Positions 7,724 through 16,554 of a DNA stretch of 64,000 nt are shown here, in pieces (within the stretch, counting starts at the first letter, position 1; every line of letters starts with the position of its first letter). The notes below the pieces were generated by a model. The model saw only the letters and a program-made list of their open reading frames with translations. It was not told where the DNA came from and ran no database searches. The stretch spans positions 186,001 to 250,000 of the forward strand of contig NZ_JACSDK010000010.1 in the NCBI RefSeq assembly GCF_014925385.1, in the 5' to 3' direction. The stretch is from Pelagibius marinus (GTDB lineage Bacteria > Pseudomonadota > Alphaproteobacteria > Kiloniellales > Kiloniellaceae). The translations under genes and the position numbers were made by a program.

Positions 7724-9989
7724 GGGTGGTCACTCGCGGTGTCGGTTTTCGTCGTAATAGGGCTTTGCGCAGCCGGCCCAGGATGTTGGCCTGGCGGATC
7801 CAGATGTCGCTGATGACCGCCACGATAAGGATAGCGCCGATGAAGACATTGACCCAGTGCTGGGGCAGGACGATCGACTCGCCGCTGGCGGTTATGATGT
7901 TCAGTTGCAGCAGTGCCCGGATCAGCGTGATCACGGCCGCGCCGGCCAGTGATCCGATGATCGTCCCGTAGCCGCCGAATATGGAGCCGCCGCCGATGAT
8001 CACCGAGGCGATGGCATCCAGTTCGCGGAACTGGCCGGCCACTGGGTTGAAGCTGCGGAAGAAGGCGACATTGATGATGCCGGCCATGGCCGCGCAGAGC
8101 GCCGAGAGCATCAGCGCGGTAAAACGCACACGCTTTGTGTTGATGCCGGCGTAGTCGGCGGCGCGACGGTTGCCACCGGTGGCATAGACGCTTTGACCGA
8201 AGGTCGTGTAGGCTAGGATGACGCCGGCAATGACGGCGACCAGCAGAAGCCAGAGGGTCTGGATGCTGACCACGTCGGTGACCGCCCGCAGCAGGCCCGG
8301 CAGCGCCGGCAGGTCGAGGTAGTTCAGGATGTCGCCGACCTTGCGGCCCAGCAGGTTGAAGTCCTCGCTCCAGCCGGTCAGCTGCTGGCCGGCGACCAGC
8401 CAGGCGGCGAGGCCCCGGGCGATGTAGTACATGCCCAGCGTCGCGATGAAGGCGGGCAGGCCGAAGGAGACAGCGACCAGGGCATTCATCGCGCCGGCCG
8501 CGGCTCCGACGAGCATTCCCATGGCGACGGCGGTCATCGGATCGGCGCCGAGGACCTTGAGGAAGTAGGCCGCGGTGCTGCCGGCCAAAGCCAGGACCGC
8601 GCCGACAGAGAGATCGATGTCGCCGCAGGCGATGACATAGGTCAGGCCCACGGTCAGGATGGCGAGTTCCGTGTAGTTCAGGAGGATGGCGAAGGTGTTC
8701 GGCAGGTGCCACCAGTAGTCCGGGCGCAGATAGAGTCCGATCAGCCACAAGGCCACGACGAGGATGATGGCAAGGGAGTCCCGCCGTGCCAGGAACTTGC
8801 CGAATCCGCGTGCCGTGAGCGCCTTGTCACTGGCGGTAGAGCCTGTGGTCTGGGCGCCTTCCAGGGCGACGCCGCCGGCCTCGATCGCCGGCGGCGGTGG
8901 CCGGCTGCGCAGCCATGCCCAGAGGCGCGCGGGCAAGCGGCGGCGGATGACGTAGGGCTCGATCAGCACGGCGGTGAGCAGCAGCAGGCCGAGGAATACG
9001 GGCACGGCGCCCACCGGCAGCGAGGAGACGGCGTTGACCTCGAACTCCACGCCGTTGATCTCAATCGTGCGGGTGATCGGCACGCCTTCGCGCAGCACCT
9101 TGTCGATCAGAACGGTCAAGAGGGCGCCGAGGCTGCTGCCGATCACCCGGCCGCGTCCGCCGAGGATCGAGGCGCCACCGATGATCACCGCCGCGATGAC
9201 GATGAGCTCCGCGGTGAGACCCGCCTGGGAGGTAACGCCCTTGTCCTGGGCGACGGCCATCAGGCCGGCGATGGTGGCGCAGAGCGAGGAGATGAGGTAG
9301 GCGCGGATGCGGACCCAGCGAGTCGGGATGCCGGCGTAGATCGCCGCCTGCTCGTTGCCGCCGGTGGCGAAGGTCTCGTAGCCCCAGCGCGTCTTGGCCA
9401 GGACGTAGGCGCCCAGGGCGATCACCACCAGGGCGATGGGGATCTGGCTGTTGAAGCCCAGGACGTTGGTCTCGCCGAGGCTGAAGAAGGCCGGGAACTC
9501 ACCTGCCTTGGTTGAATAGAGAATCGATTTGCCGCCCGTGAGGCCCAGGATGATGCCGCGGCCGATTAGCAGCATCGTCAAAGTGGCGATGAAGGCCGGT
9601 ACGCGCAGGACGGTCACCACCACGCCGTTGATCAGGCCGATCGCGGTGCCGAGGAAGAGGCAGATCAGGATCGCCGCCGTGGGGCCGAGGTCGTAGAAGG
9701 TCGGCGCGAAGGCCACGGAGAAAACCACGCCCACCAGCCCGTAGGTGGAACCGACGGAGAGGTCCAGATCCTTGTTGACGATGACGAAGGTCATGCCCAC
9801 CGCCATGACGGCGAAGCGGGCTGTGTCGCGCAGCAGGGCGTGGAAGGCGTCGATCGAGCCGAAGTAGGTCGAATTGACGAGCACGCCGCCGAGATAGAGC
9901 AGGCCCATCAGGGCGAGCAGGCCGAGATCCCAGCCGCCAACGATTTCGGTGGGCAGGCGCCGGCTCTGGCTCGTGTCGTGCGCGACCAT
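7716..9989 (-). CDS. Fused tandem sugar ABC permease (two RbsC-like domains in one chain)
   Basis: At 757 aa this is twice the usual length of an RbsC/XylH permease (about 320-400). The N-terminal half has DLDLSVGSTYGL, VPAFIATLTMLLIGRG, YATGGNEQAAIYAGI-like and IIGGASILGGRGRVIGS. The C-terminal half repeats the same marks: DIDLSVGAVLAL, LPAFIATLGMYYIARG, YATGGNRRAADYAGI and IIGGGSIFGGYGTIIGS. A soluble linker rich in Ala, Pro and Gly (about residues 350-400) joins them. The protein should form a complete transmembrane pore as an internal pseudo-dimer working with a homodimer of the single-NBD ATPase. The ATG follows AAGGGA. A 32-base stem-loop separates it from the binding-protein gene upstream. 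Confidence 0.9.
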   Translation of the reverse strand: MVAHDTSQSRRLPTEIVGGWDLGLLALMGLLYLGGVLVNSTYFGSIDAFHALLRDTARFAVMAVGMTFVIVNKDLDLSVGSTYGLVGVVFSVAFAPTFYDLGPTAAILICLFLGTAIGLINGVVVTVLRVPAFIATLTMLLIGRGIILGLTGGKSILYSTKAGEFPAFFSLGETNVLGFNSQIPIALVVIALGAYVLAKTRWGYETFATGGNEQAAIYAGIPTRWVRIRAYLISSLCATIAGLMAVAQDKGVTSQAGLTAELIVIAAVIIGGASILGGRGRVIGSSLGALLTVLIDKVLREGVPITRTIEINGVEFEVNAVSSLPVGAVPVFLGLLLLTAVLIEPYVIRRRLPARLWAWLRSRPPPPAIEAGGVALEGAQTTGSTASDKALTARGFGKFLARRDSLAIILVVALWLIGLYLRPDYWWHLPNTFAILLNYTELAILTVGLTYVIACGDIDLSVGAVLALAGSTAAYFLKVLGADPMTAVAMGMLVGAAAGAMNALVAVSFGLPAFIATLGMYYIARGLAAWLVAGQQLTGWSEDFNLLGRKVGDILNYLDLPALPGLLRAVTDVVSIQTLWLLLVAVIAGVILAYTTFGQSVYATGGNRRAADYAGINTKRVRFTALMLSALCAAMAGIINVAFFRSFNPVAGQFRELDAIASVIIGGGSIFGGYGTIIGSLAGAAVITLIRALLQLNIITASGESIVLPQHWVNVFIGAILIVAVISDIWIRQANILGRLRKALLRRKPTPRVTTRA

Positions 9990-10023
9990 TTGTCCCTTTC
10001 GAGTTTCAGCCCGGCCCGGGAAG

Positions 10024-10055
10024 CGCCGTGGGAGACTTCTCAGCCTCCCACGGCG
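10024..10055 (-). terminator. Stem-loop between binding-protein and permease genes
   Basis: CGCCGTGGGAG and CTCCCACGGCG form a perfect 11-bp stem with a ten-base loop. It lies 23 bases after the binding-protein stop and before the fused permease. No T run follows, so an mRNA-stabilising or partial-termination element that raises binding-protein output is more likely than a full terminator. Confidence 0.7.
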
Positions 10056-10078
10056 ATGCCGTAATGAACGAACAGGTT

Positions 10079-11158
10079 CTAGTTCTCGTAGCGGCTGCCG
10101 ACGGCGCTGACGTTCTCCTGCGTCACGAGCTGCGCGCGTGTGTCGAGATTGGCCGCCGAGATACCGCGGTCGATCTGCAGGTAGAGCTGCATGACCGGCC
10201 AGAAGCCCTGCAGGAACGGCTGTTGGCCAAGGGCACCGGTGAGGGCGCCGGAACGCAGGGCTTCCTGCTGGGCCGGGCCGAGGTCGAAGCCGTAGGCGCA
10301 GATCTCGCCGGTCTTGCCCATCTGATCCACCGCCTTGGCGAGCGCCGGTGTGAACACATTGTTCCCCGCGAAGGCGCCGACCACGTCGCCCCGCGATTCG
10401 AACAGCGCCACGATGCCGTTGACCGGATCGTTGGGATTGACGTCGATGCCGGTGTTCTCCGGGCCGGCATCCACCTTGAAGTCTTGAAGCTTGCCCATGG
10501 CCTGGAGCTTCGTGACGACCGCGTTGAAGGCGGAGGTTACGCGGTTGTTGACCTCGATGTTGCCCATGGCGGTCGACGACGGCAGCAGGATGGAGCCGGA
10601 CTCGATGCCCCGTTCCATCAGGCAGTCGACCAGGGCCTCGCCGGCGATGGCCGCGGCCGAGGCATCCTGACCGGTATGGCTGATGCCGCTGCGGTTATGG
10701 ATGGTGCCGTCGTAGGAGTTGGTTGTGGCAACGGGAATTCCGTTCCGCATCGCAGTCTTGACGATATCGTCGTAGGCCCCGACCTGTGGCGTGGTCAGGA
10801 TGAGGCCGTCGAGTTTCGGGTCCTGGATGATCTGATTCAGGATCTCGATTTCACGTGCCGGATCGTCGGTCGGCGATTCGGATCCCAGGAGCAGGATCTT
10901 GGCGCCGATCATGTTGCCGGCGACGGTCGCGCCGACATAGACCGGATCGAAGAAGCCGTTCCCGGCAGTATGCGTGACGATGGCGAAGGTCAGAACGCCG
11001 TCGTTGGAGTGGAAGTTCTTGGTGGCGGGGTCTTCCTTTGCTGCCTCTTCGAAGGAATAGCCGCCGACTGCCTTCTCCAAGGCGCCCGATTGAGCTGAGG
11101 CTTGTGAAACTGGGACCAAGATTAGCGCAACGAGAACGATGATTATTCTCTGTAACAT
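10079..11158 (-). CDS. Sugar ABC transporter periplasmic binding protein (system 1)
   Basis: A 359-aa type I periplasmic binding protein. Residues 1-22 form a signal peptide (cleavage after ASA). The mature chain shows the Peripla_BP_4 pattern: FAIVTHTAGNGFFDPVYVGA at the first beta-alpha unit, a DGLILTTPQ segment, and a central TGQDASAAAIAGEALVDCL helix. These proteins bind pentoses, hexoses or polyols for uptake; the ligand cannot be told from sequence. The ATG has a good GGGGAGGA site. It is the first gene of the operon with the fused permease and single ATPase. Two cysteines (in VDCL and EICAYG) may pair in the periplasm. Confidence 0.87.
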   Translation of the reverse strand: MLQRIIIVLVALILVPVSQASAQSGALEKAVGGYSFEEAAKEDPATKNFHSNDGVLTFAIVTHTAGNGFFDPVYVGATVAGNMIGAKILLLGSESPTDDPAREIEILNQIIQDPKLDGLILTTPQVGAYDDIVKTAMRNGIPVATTNSYDGTIHNRSGISHTGQDASAAAIAGEALVDCLMERGIESGSILLPSSTAMGNIEVNNRVTSAFNAVVTKLQAMGKLQDFKVDAGPENTGIDVNPNDPVNGIVALFESRGDVVGAFAGNNVFTPALAKAVDQMGKTGEICAYGFDLGPAQQEALRSGALTGALGQQPFLQGFWPVMQLYLQIDRGISAANLDTRAQLVTQENVSAVGSRYEN

Positions 11159-11251
11159 TAGATCCTCCCCAATTTTGAGTTCGGCCGGTTACCTGTGCGA
11201 AAGCCCAGATTCCGGCTTTGGAAGCAGAACTGCGAACCTCGTCTTATCCGT

Positions 11252-11268
11252 TATCAAAAAGCTTGATA
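11252..11268. promoter_or_regulatory. Dyad upstream of sugar importer 1
   Basis: TATCAA-N5-TTGATA is a perfect six-base inverted repeat about 95 bases before the start of the system 1 binding protein, inside a locally AT-rich stretch that also holds CTATAG. It is a candidate operator or promoter element. It does not resemble the TAGCGCTA site of system 2, so the two importers are probably controlled separately. Confidence 0.35.
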
Positions 11269-11413
11269 GAACAACCAGTACTATAGGGTATGCTTCAACA
11301 AGTCGTTCGTGAAGGCCACGGCGGCGGCCCGCAGTCCAACACATTGCCCATGACTGCCCCGGCATCTTCTGACTCCGGCCTTAGACCAGCGCCGCCGAGG
11401 TTTCAAATGCCAG

Positions 11414-12415
11414 TCAGCGCAAAGCCTTCTGGCGGCCATAGAGCAACAACATGGCAACAATGACGAGGCCGAAGACCACCTGCCGGAACGTATCGGCGGG
11501 TATGTCGAGGCCAAGCTGTGCGAAATAACGCTGGGGCTGCACCACCGAAAGCATTGATTGCAGGATGGTGATCAGAATAACCCCGGCGACGGTACCGGTA
11601 TATTTGCCGCGACCACCGAGTACATTGGTTCCGCCGAGAATGATGGCGGCGATGGTCGGGAGCAGATAGGGATCCCCCATGGCCTGGTAGGATCGGTTGG
11701 CCCAACCGGCCAGCAGCACGCCCGTAGCGGCGGCGCAGGCGCCCGAAATCACGAAGCAGATCATGATCACCCGGCGGGTATCCACTCCGCTCAGGAACAC
11801 CGCCCTTTCCTGGTTGCCGATCGCATAGATCTGCCGGCCGAGCGTTGTCCGGTTGAGCATGAACATGGTGGCGCCGCCCAGCACGATCCAGATCAACAGC
11901 GGGTTGGGCAAGCCGGGCACGAGATGCCCGACCGTGAGCTCGCGCATGAACGGCGTCGCTCGGTCCTGCGGCGCAAAGCCGCCCGTGTGATACACCATCA
12001 GTCCCTGAGCGACGGCGTTCATGCCGAGCGTGAAGATCATGGCGGGGGCGCGCAGATAGGCGACGCCCAGTCCGTTGATCGCGCCGATGGCGGCCCCACA
12101 CAGAATGCCGAAGGGAATGGCGAGCACCACGCCCAGCTCGGGACCGAGGATACCGGCTGCGCCGGTCGCCATCATGCCGCCGACTGCAATTGTCCAGGGA
12201 ATAGAAAGGTCGATATGGCCAAGCAGAATGACCAGCATCACGCCCGTGGCCGAGACACCGAGAAAGGCGGCGACATGAAGCTGTTGCAGAAGGTAATCCG
12301 ACGACAGGAATGCCGGCTCGGCCAGCGCGCCGATAAGAAGGATTACAACGATGCAGGCAAAAGCGATCAGGGTCGCCCGGTCGAATTGCCTGAATATGAC
12401 TCTTAACACCACCAT
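11414..12415 (-). CDS. Sugar ABC transporter permease (system 2, second permease)
   Basis: A 333-aa RbsC-like inner-membrane permease with about nine to ten hydrophobic segments. Family marks are GHIDLSIPWTIAVGGMMATG, AIGAINGLGVAYLRAPAMIFTLGMNAVAQG, YAIGNQERAVFLSGV and ILGGTNVLGGRGKYTGTVAGV. The start MVVLRVIFRQFD lies ten bases after the stop of the first permease; longer in-frame versions would run back into that gene. It is the final gene of the order binding protein, double ATPase, permease, permease, and would pair with the preceding permease as a heterodimeric channel. Confidence 0.87.
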   Translation of the reverse strand: MVVLRVIFRQFDRATLIAFACIVVILLIGALAEPAFLSSDYLLQQLHVAAFLGVSATGVMLVILLGHIDLSIPWTIAVGGMMATGAAGILGPELGVVLAIPFGILCGAAIGAINGLGVAYLRAPAMIFTLGMNAVAQGLMVYHTGGFAPQDRATPFMRELTVGHLVPGLPNPLLIWIVLGGATMFMLNRTTLGRQIYAIGNQERAVFLSGVDTRRVIMICFVISGACAAATGVLLAGWANRSYQAMGDPYLLPTIAAIILGGTNVLGGRGKYTGTVAGVILITILQSMLSVVQPQRYFAQLGLDIPADTFRQVVFGLVIVAMLLLYGRQKALR

Positions 12416-12425
12416 TCCCGGTGTC

Positions 12426-13451
12426 CTATCGATACAGATCAAGTTTGTTTTTGATGCGCAGTACGCGCAGGGAGCCCATGCAGACGGCGACCAGCAGAAC
12501 GATCCCGACAAACAGCGGCTGTAAGACCGGGTTGATGTCAAAGACGATCAGCAGATCGCCGACGGTCCGCATGACGAAAGCGCCGAAGATCGACCCGATG
12601 GCGCTTCCCACGCCGCCGAACAGCGATGTGCCGCCAATCACCACCGCGCCGATTGAATTAAGCGTGTAATCGTTGGCGATCGACAGCTTCGCCGCGCCCG
12701 AATAGGTGATCGCCGTCAATAACAGCCCGCCGATTGCGGCCAGCAGGCCCGAGAGGGCGAATGCGAGGATCTTCGCCCTTTCGATCGGCACGCCGGACAT
12801 ATAGGCGGCTTGCTCGGCCGATCCGATTGCATAGGCCGCACGGCCCAGCACCGAACGCCGGTATGGTATCCAGATGAACAGGACGACAAGAAGCAGCAAA
12901 ATCGCTGAATGCGGTACGGCCAGGGTCGAGTTCGTCATGAAGTCGGCGAGTTCGAAATTGACCGATCCGCCGGGCTGAGGGCGCAGGGCCAGGGAAATGC
13001 CGAAGTAGACCGCCCCCATGGCGAGGGTGACGATCAGCGGTTGCAGCCGACCGTAGACAATGATGGCTCCGTTGATCGTGCCGCACAGAAGTCCCACCAA
13101 TAGCACCGCCAGGATCCCGAACGTCGTCGAAACCGGATTGCCGACAACGACTGTCGAGGCCAGGCAGTTGGCAAGCACAAAGATGGCGCCCACTGACAGA
13201 TCCAGACCTCCGACCAATACCGGCAGTGTCTGCGCCATCGCGACCAGAGCCAGCAACGCGCCCTTGTTGGACGCGGTGTTGACGATGTTGGCCGTCAGCG
13301 GGCCCGGCTGCTTCCAGGCGTAGGCCATGAACATAACCGCGAAGATCGCGATTGCGACCAGGATACCGCGCTGGGCGACCGAGAGGCGCATTTCGAATCT
13401 GCGGCGTCCCGTGCCGGCCCCGCTTCCGGCTGTTTCGGTGGGGGCGTTCAT
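12426..13451 (-). CDS. Sugar ABC transporter permease (system 2, first permease)
   Basis: A 341-aa RbsC-like permease. It has a short basic cytosolic N-terminus (GRRRFEMRLS), then hydrophobic segments with GGLDLSVGAIFVLANC, GTINGAIIVYGRLQPLIVTLAMGAVYFG, YAIGSAEQAAYMSGV and VIGGTSLFGGVGSAIGSIFG. Its ATG overlaps the end of the ATPase gene by four bases (ATGA), giving translational coupling, and the second permease starts ten bases after its stop. The two permeases of this system are separate proteins, unlike the fused one of system 1. Confidence 0.87.
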   Translation of the reverse strand: MNAPTETAGSGAGTGRRRFEMRLSVAQRGILVAIAIFAVMFMAYAWKQPGPLTANIVNTASNKGALLALVAMAQTLPVLVGGLDLSVGAIFVLANCLASTVVVGNPVSTTFGILAVLLVGLLCGTINGAIIVYGRLQPLIVTLAMGAVYFGISLALRPQPGGSVNFELADFMTNSTLAVPHSAILLLLVVLFIWIPYRRSVLGRAAYAIGSAEQAAYMSGVPIERAKILAFALSGLLAAIGGLLLTAITYSGAAKLSIANDYTLNSIGAVVIGGTSLFGGVGSAIGSIFGAFVMRTVGDLLIVFDINPVLQPLFVGIVLLVAVCMGSLRVLRIKNKLDLYR

Positions 13452-15013
13452 GTCGCAACCTCTCGTGCGCGTGCTGCCAAAGCAGTCTCATCGGTACCGG
13501 CTGGAAGGTTGAGGGCTGCCGAAACCAGATTGGTCTCGGTGAGCTGGTCGCCGGCAAGTGTTCGAACGATAGTGCCCCCATACATGACCAATACGCGGTC
13601 ACAGCAGCCGATCAACTCGTCATAGTCGGTCGAGTAGAACAGAATGGCCGCGCCCTCCGACGCAAGCCGCTGCAAGAGTTGATAGATTTCCTGCTTGGTG
13701 CCGACATCGATGCCGCGGGTGGGATCGTTGAGCAGAATGATCCGCGGCCTGGTCATCAGCCATTTGCCGATGACCACCTTCTGCTGGTTGCCGCCGGATA
13801 GCGCGCCAACGGGCCCGTCAATGCCGTCTGATCGAATCTTGAGTAGGTCGATCATCTCGTCGATCGCCGCCTCTTCGGCCTTGAGATTAACAACACCGGC
13901 ACGGCTGATCTGTTCGATGGAGGCGAAGGACAGGTTCTCGCGCACGGTCATGGGCAGCATCAGACCTTCGTTCTTACGGTCCTCGGGGATCAGCGCCATG
14001 CCTATCTCGTCGGACTTGGCCCGCTTCGGGCTCGACAGCTTGACCGGTTTGCCGTCGATCTCCACCGACCCCGTGGCTCCGATCAGGGTGCCGAACAGGC
14101 CGAGCAGCAATTGCCGCTGGCCCTGGCCATCCAGGCCCCCCAGGCCGACGATCTCGCCGGGCCGGATATCGAGATCGATGCCATCCAACTCGTTTTGCCA
14201 GCTAAAGCCACGAACCTTGAGTGCGGGCGCCGCCTCGAGCTTCTTGTCGGTCTTGGGCGGAAAAACGCTTTCATATTCGCGCCCGATCATCATTTCGACG
14301 ATGGCGTTGTCGGACTTGGTGCCGGCTTTGAACGTTTCGACTTTTTGGCCATTGCGGTAGACCGTGCACACGTCGGCGAGTTCGGCGATCTCGTGCATGC
14401 GGTGCGATATGTAGATGATCGCCATGCCTTCCTCGCGAAGCTTGTGCAGCATGACAAACACTTTCTCGACGTCGGCCGCGGTCAGCGCCGAGGTCGCTTC
14501 GTCAAGGATGAGGATTTTTGGATTGCGGGCCAGGGCCTTGGCAATCTCAACCATCTGCCGCCGCGACAGCGACAGTTCGCGCACGGTCGTCGAGGGATGA
14601 ATTCCCTCTCCGCCAACGCGGGCGAGAGCCTCTTCTGCCAGACGGCGCTGGGCCCGGTAGTCGATCAGGCCAAAGCGCTTCGGCGGGCGGGTAATGCCGA
14701 TATTGTCGGCGACCGTGAGGTCGGGGAGCAGCGAGAGCTCCTGAAAAATACAGGCTATGCCGGCATCGTTCGCTTCGGTCGGATTGGCGAATTCGACCGC
14801 TTGACCGTCGAGTTCTATGGTCCCGGAATCGGGTTGCACCACACCGGACAGGACCTTGATCAGAGTAGACTTCCCGGCACCGTTCTCGCCGAGAAGGGCG
14901 TGAATGGTTCCCCGGTTTGCCTCGAAATGCACGTTCTCCAGCGCGCGAACACCACCGTAGTGCTTGGTGATGCCGGACATGCGCAGCAGAGGTGTCGGAC
15001 CGGAATCAGCCAC
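13448..15013 (-). CDS. Sugar ABC transporter ATP-binding protein (system 2, two NBDs)
   Basis: A double-NBD ATPase of the RbsA/MglA type. The first domain has a canonical Walker A (GENGAGKST), an unusual signature (LSLSRRQMVEIAKA) and Walker B ILILDEATS. The second has the degenerate Walker A usual for this family (GLGGLDGQGQRQ), signature LSGGNQQKVVIGKWL and Walker B ILLNDPTRGID. These are standard features of RbsA-class proteins, where one site is catalytic. The start is uncertain: GTG at 15013 has GGGA eight bases upstream, while a TTG at 15031 would begin right after a stem-loop. The gene ends in a four-base overlap with the first permease. Confidence 0.87.
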   Translation of the reverse strand: MADSGPTPLLRMSGITKHYGGVRALENVHFEANRGTIHALLGENGAGKSTLIKVLSGVVQPDSGTIELDGQAVEFANPTEANDAGIACIFQELSLLPDLTVADNIGITRPPKRFGLIDYRAQRRLAEEALARVGGEGIHPSTTVRELSLSRRQMVEIAKALARNPKILILDEATSALTAADVEKVFVMLHKLREEGMAIIYISHRMHEIAELADVCTVYRNGQKVETFKAGTKSDNAIVEMMIGREYESVFPPKTDKKLEAAPALKVRGFSWQNELDGIDLDIRPGEIVGLGGLDGQGQRQLLLGLFGTLIGATGSVEIDGKPVKLSSPKRAKSDEIGMALIPEDRKNEGLMLPMTVRENLSFASIEQISRAGVVNLKAEEAAIDEMIDLLKIRSDGIDGPVGALSGGNQQKVVIGKWLMTRPRIILLNDPTRGIDVGTKQEIYQLLQRLASEGAAILFYSTDYDELIGCCDRVLVMYGGTIVRTLAGDQLTETNLVSAALNLPAGTDETALAARAREVAT

Positions 15014-15035
15014 TTCGGAATTCCCGTACAAAGAA

Positions 15036-15066
15036 GTGCAGCCGGTGATCTCGTCACCGGCTGCAC
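15036..15066 (-). terminator. Stem-loop between binding-protein and ATPase genes
   Basis: GTGCAGCCGGTGA and TCACCGGCTGCAC form a perfect 13-bp stem with a five-base loop, 17 bases after the stop of the system 2 binding-protein gene. There is no T tract. As in the other two sugar operons, it probably sets a higher level of binding protein than of membrane components. Confidence 0.75.
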
Positions 15067-15083
15067 GCCAACCCTATGCGGTT

Positions 15084-16205
15084 TTAGTTGTTTTCGCCCG
15101 TCTGGGAGGCGATCTCCTCGGCTGTAAAGCCGATGTTGCAGGCTTCAAAGTTATTGCCTGCGAAGAAGCTGCCCGGCAGCGACGGAAACACGTCGACACC
15201 TTCCTTGAACGGCGCGTAGGAAATGGAAGTCGGCAAGGCGATGCTCTGTGGAACGACTTCACCTTTGAGCGCCGCAATGGCGGTCTTTATCGTCACAGAC
15301 GACTGCGCCGGGCCGGTGCCACCGGATTGGCAGGTCAGGTTCTTGTCGTTGCAGAGCTGGCGGAAGGCATTCTCGGTTTCGCCGGAGATCGGCGCGGTGA
15401 ATTTGCCCGCGTCGAGCATGGCCGTAGCCGTGCCTTGCGACCCGCCCTGTACATAGATGCCGTCGAAAACGCCACCAGCGGCGATAGCGTCGGCAGTGAC
15501 TTTCTGTGCGTCGCCCGGCGCCCAGTTGCCGACGACGTCCGTCACTTCGACAGTACGTCCGGACGCACCAATCGCTTCATGAAAGCCGTCGTTGCGGGCG
15601 ATGTCGACCGGTTGGCCGGCGGGGCCTCGCACGTGCAGGAACTTTGCCGGATTGGCGTTCGTCTTCGACAGCAGGAATTCGGCAGCGGCTCGACCCAGAC
15701 CCTTCTGGTCGACATTAATGGCGATCTGGTTCGGATCGTCGATCACGTTGTCGAACGACAGCACCACGACATTGGCGGCGTTCGCCTTGCGGACCACCGA
15801 CCCGAAGGCGGCGGTGTTGTTGGCGTTGATGATGATGGCATCGAAGCCCTGGTCGATGAAGTTGTTGGCCGCGGCGATCTGGGCGGCGATGTCCTCACCC
15901 ACCGAGATGACCTTGAACTCTTTGATATCCTTGGCAACTTCGGGTTGGCTGGCATAGGCCTTGGCGACGGCGATCATCTGCACTCGCCAGTCATTGGCGA
16001 TGAATCCGTTAACAAGCGCAATCTTGTAGGGCCCATTACGGGCAGGCCACTTGAAATAGGTCGTCTCGCCGGATACCGGTGCGAAGCAAGCTGGATCGGC
16101 GCCGGGGCCGGCCACTTTCTCGGGGCCAGCGGCTACAGCCTGCGAGATTGTCCCGGCGGCCAATAGGACAGCCAGGCTCATTCCGAAAATCGATTTCGTG
16201 AGCAT
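15084..16205 (-). CDS. Sugar ABC transporter periplasmic binding protein (system 2)
   Basis: A 373-aa periplasmic binding protein with a signal peptide ending SQAVAA at about residue 25. The fold marks are YKIALVNGFIANDWRVQM, an INANNTAAF segment and FLHVRGPAGQPVDIARNDGF. The mature N-terminus has an extra stretch (to about residue 55) with a cysteine before the first beta strand, and three more cysteines near the C-terminal half (LCNDKNLTC, FEACNIG). I cannot name the ligand; sugar or polyol uptake follows from the partner proteins. The start has a GGAGGAAAAGG site. A LacI-type operator lies about 130 bases upstream. Confidence 0.86.
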   Translation of the reverse strand: MLTKSIFGMSLAVLLAAGTISQAVAAGPEKVAGPGADPACFAPVSGETTYFKWPARNGPYKIALVNGFIANDWRVQMIAVAKAYASQPEVAKDIKEFKVISVGEDIAAQIAAANNFIDQGFDAIIINANNTAAFGSVVRKANAANVVVLSFDNVIDDPNQIAINVDQKGLGRAAAEFLLSKTNANPAKFLHVRGPAGQPVDIARNDGFHEAIGASGRTVEVTDVVGNWAPGDAQKVTADAIAAGGVFDGIYVQGGSQGTATAMLDAGKFTAPISGETENAFRQLCNDKNLTCQSGGTGPAQSSVTIKTAIAALKGEVVPQSIALPTSISYAPFKEGVDVFPSLPGSFFAGNNFEACNIGFTAEEIASQTGENN

Positions 16206-16554
16206 ACCTTTTCCTCCCTAGTGCCGGGGCCAGGCTGCGAGAGCACGGCCGCCGGCAGATTTTTGCTTTTTTGCCTTTGGACCCTGACGGCGGTGTTTCT
16301 TACCCTTGAGCCGCGTCAGGTACTCCTCTTTTTGATAGCGCTACCCTGAACCAGCTTGCGGAGGCAGTCAATCGGGTCGTTGGTGCAATGCGCGCCGGCG
16401 GGCCGATGCCGGGTTGCGCGAAAGGGGTGTTGGGCGAGACCCTTGGGTTGTATGGCAAATTTCGATCACGAGGGAGCGAGCGCTGCTGTTCAAGGCCCCG
16501 GTCCTTCGCTACCATCCTACCGAGATACGCAACAGTTCGGAGCCCGGCAGCGGC
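16206..16554. other. Divergent intergenic region with operator
   Basis: The gap separates the leftward sugar importer 2 from the rightward pentapeptide-repeat gene. It contains the TAGCGCTA palindrome described separately and must hold both promoters. Beyond that I see no RNA gene, repeat or small ORF I would support. Confidence 0.5.
16334..16348. promoter_or_regulatory. Putative LacI-family operator upstream of sugar importer 2
   Basis: GATAGCGCTACCCTG carries the perfect palindrome TAGCGCTA with a central CG, the usual form of LacI/GalR operators. It is 129 bases upstream of the importer 2 binding protein and agrees at 13 of 15 positions with the site before the SMP-30-like lactonase gene, implying one regulator for both. 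Confidence 0.6.

Noticed and set aside
7716-9989. Frameshift or assembly fusion of two permease genes
   Set aside because: The reading frame is continuous, the linker is long and coherent, and the operon has a matching single-NBD ATPase, so a real fusion is more likely. Raw reads would settle it.
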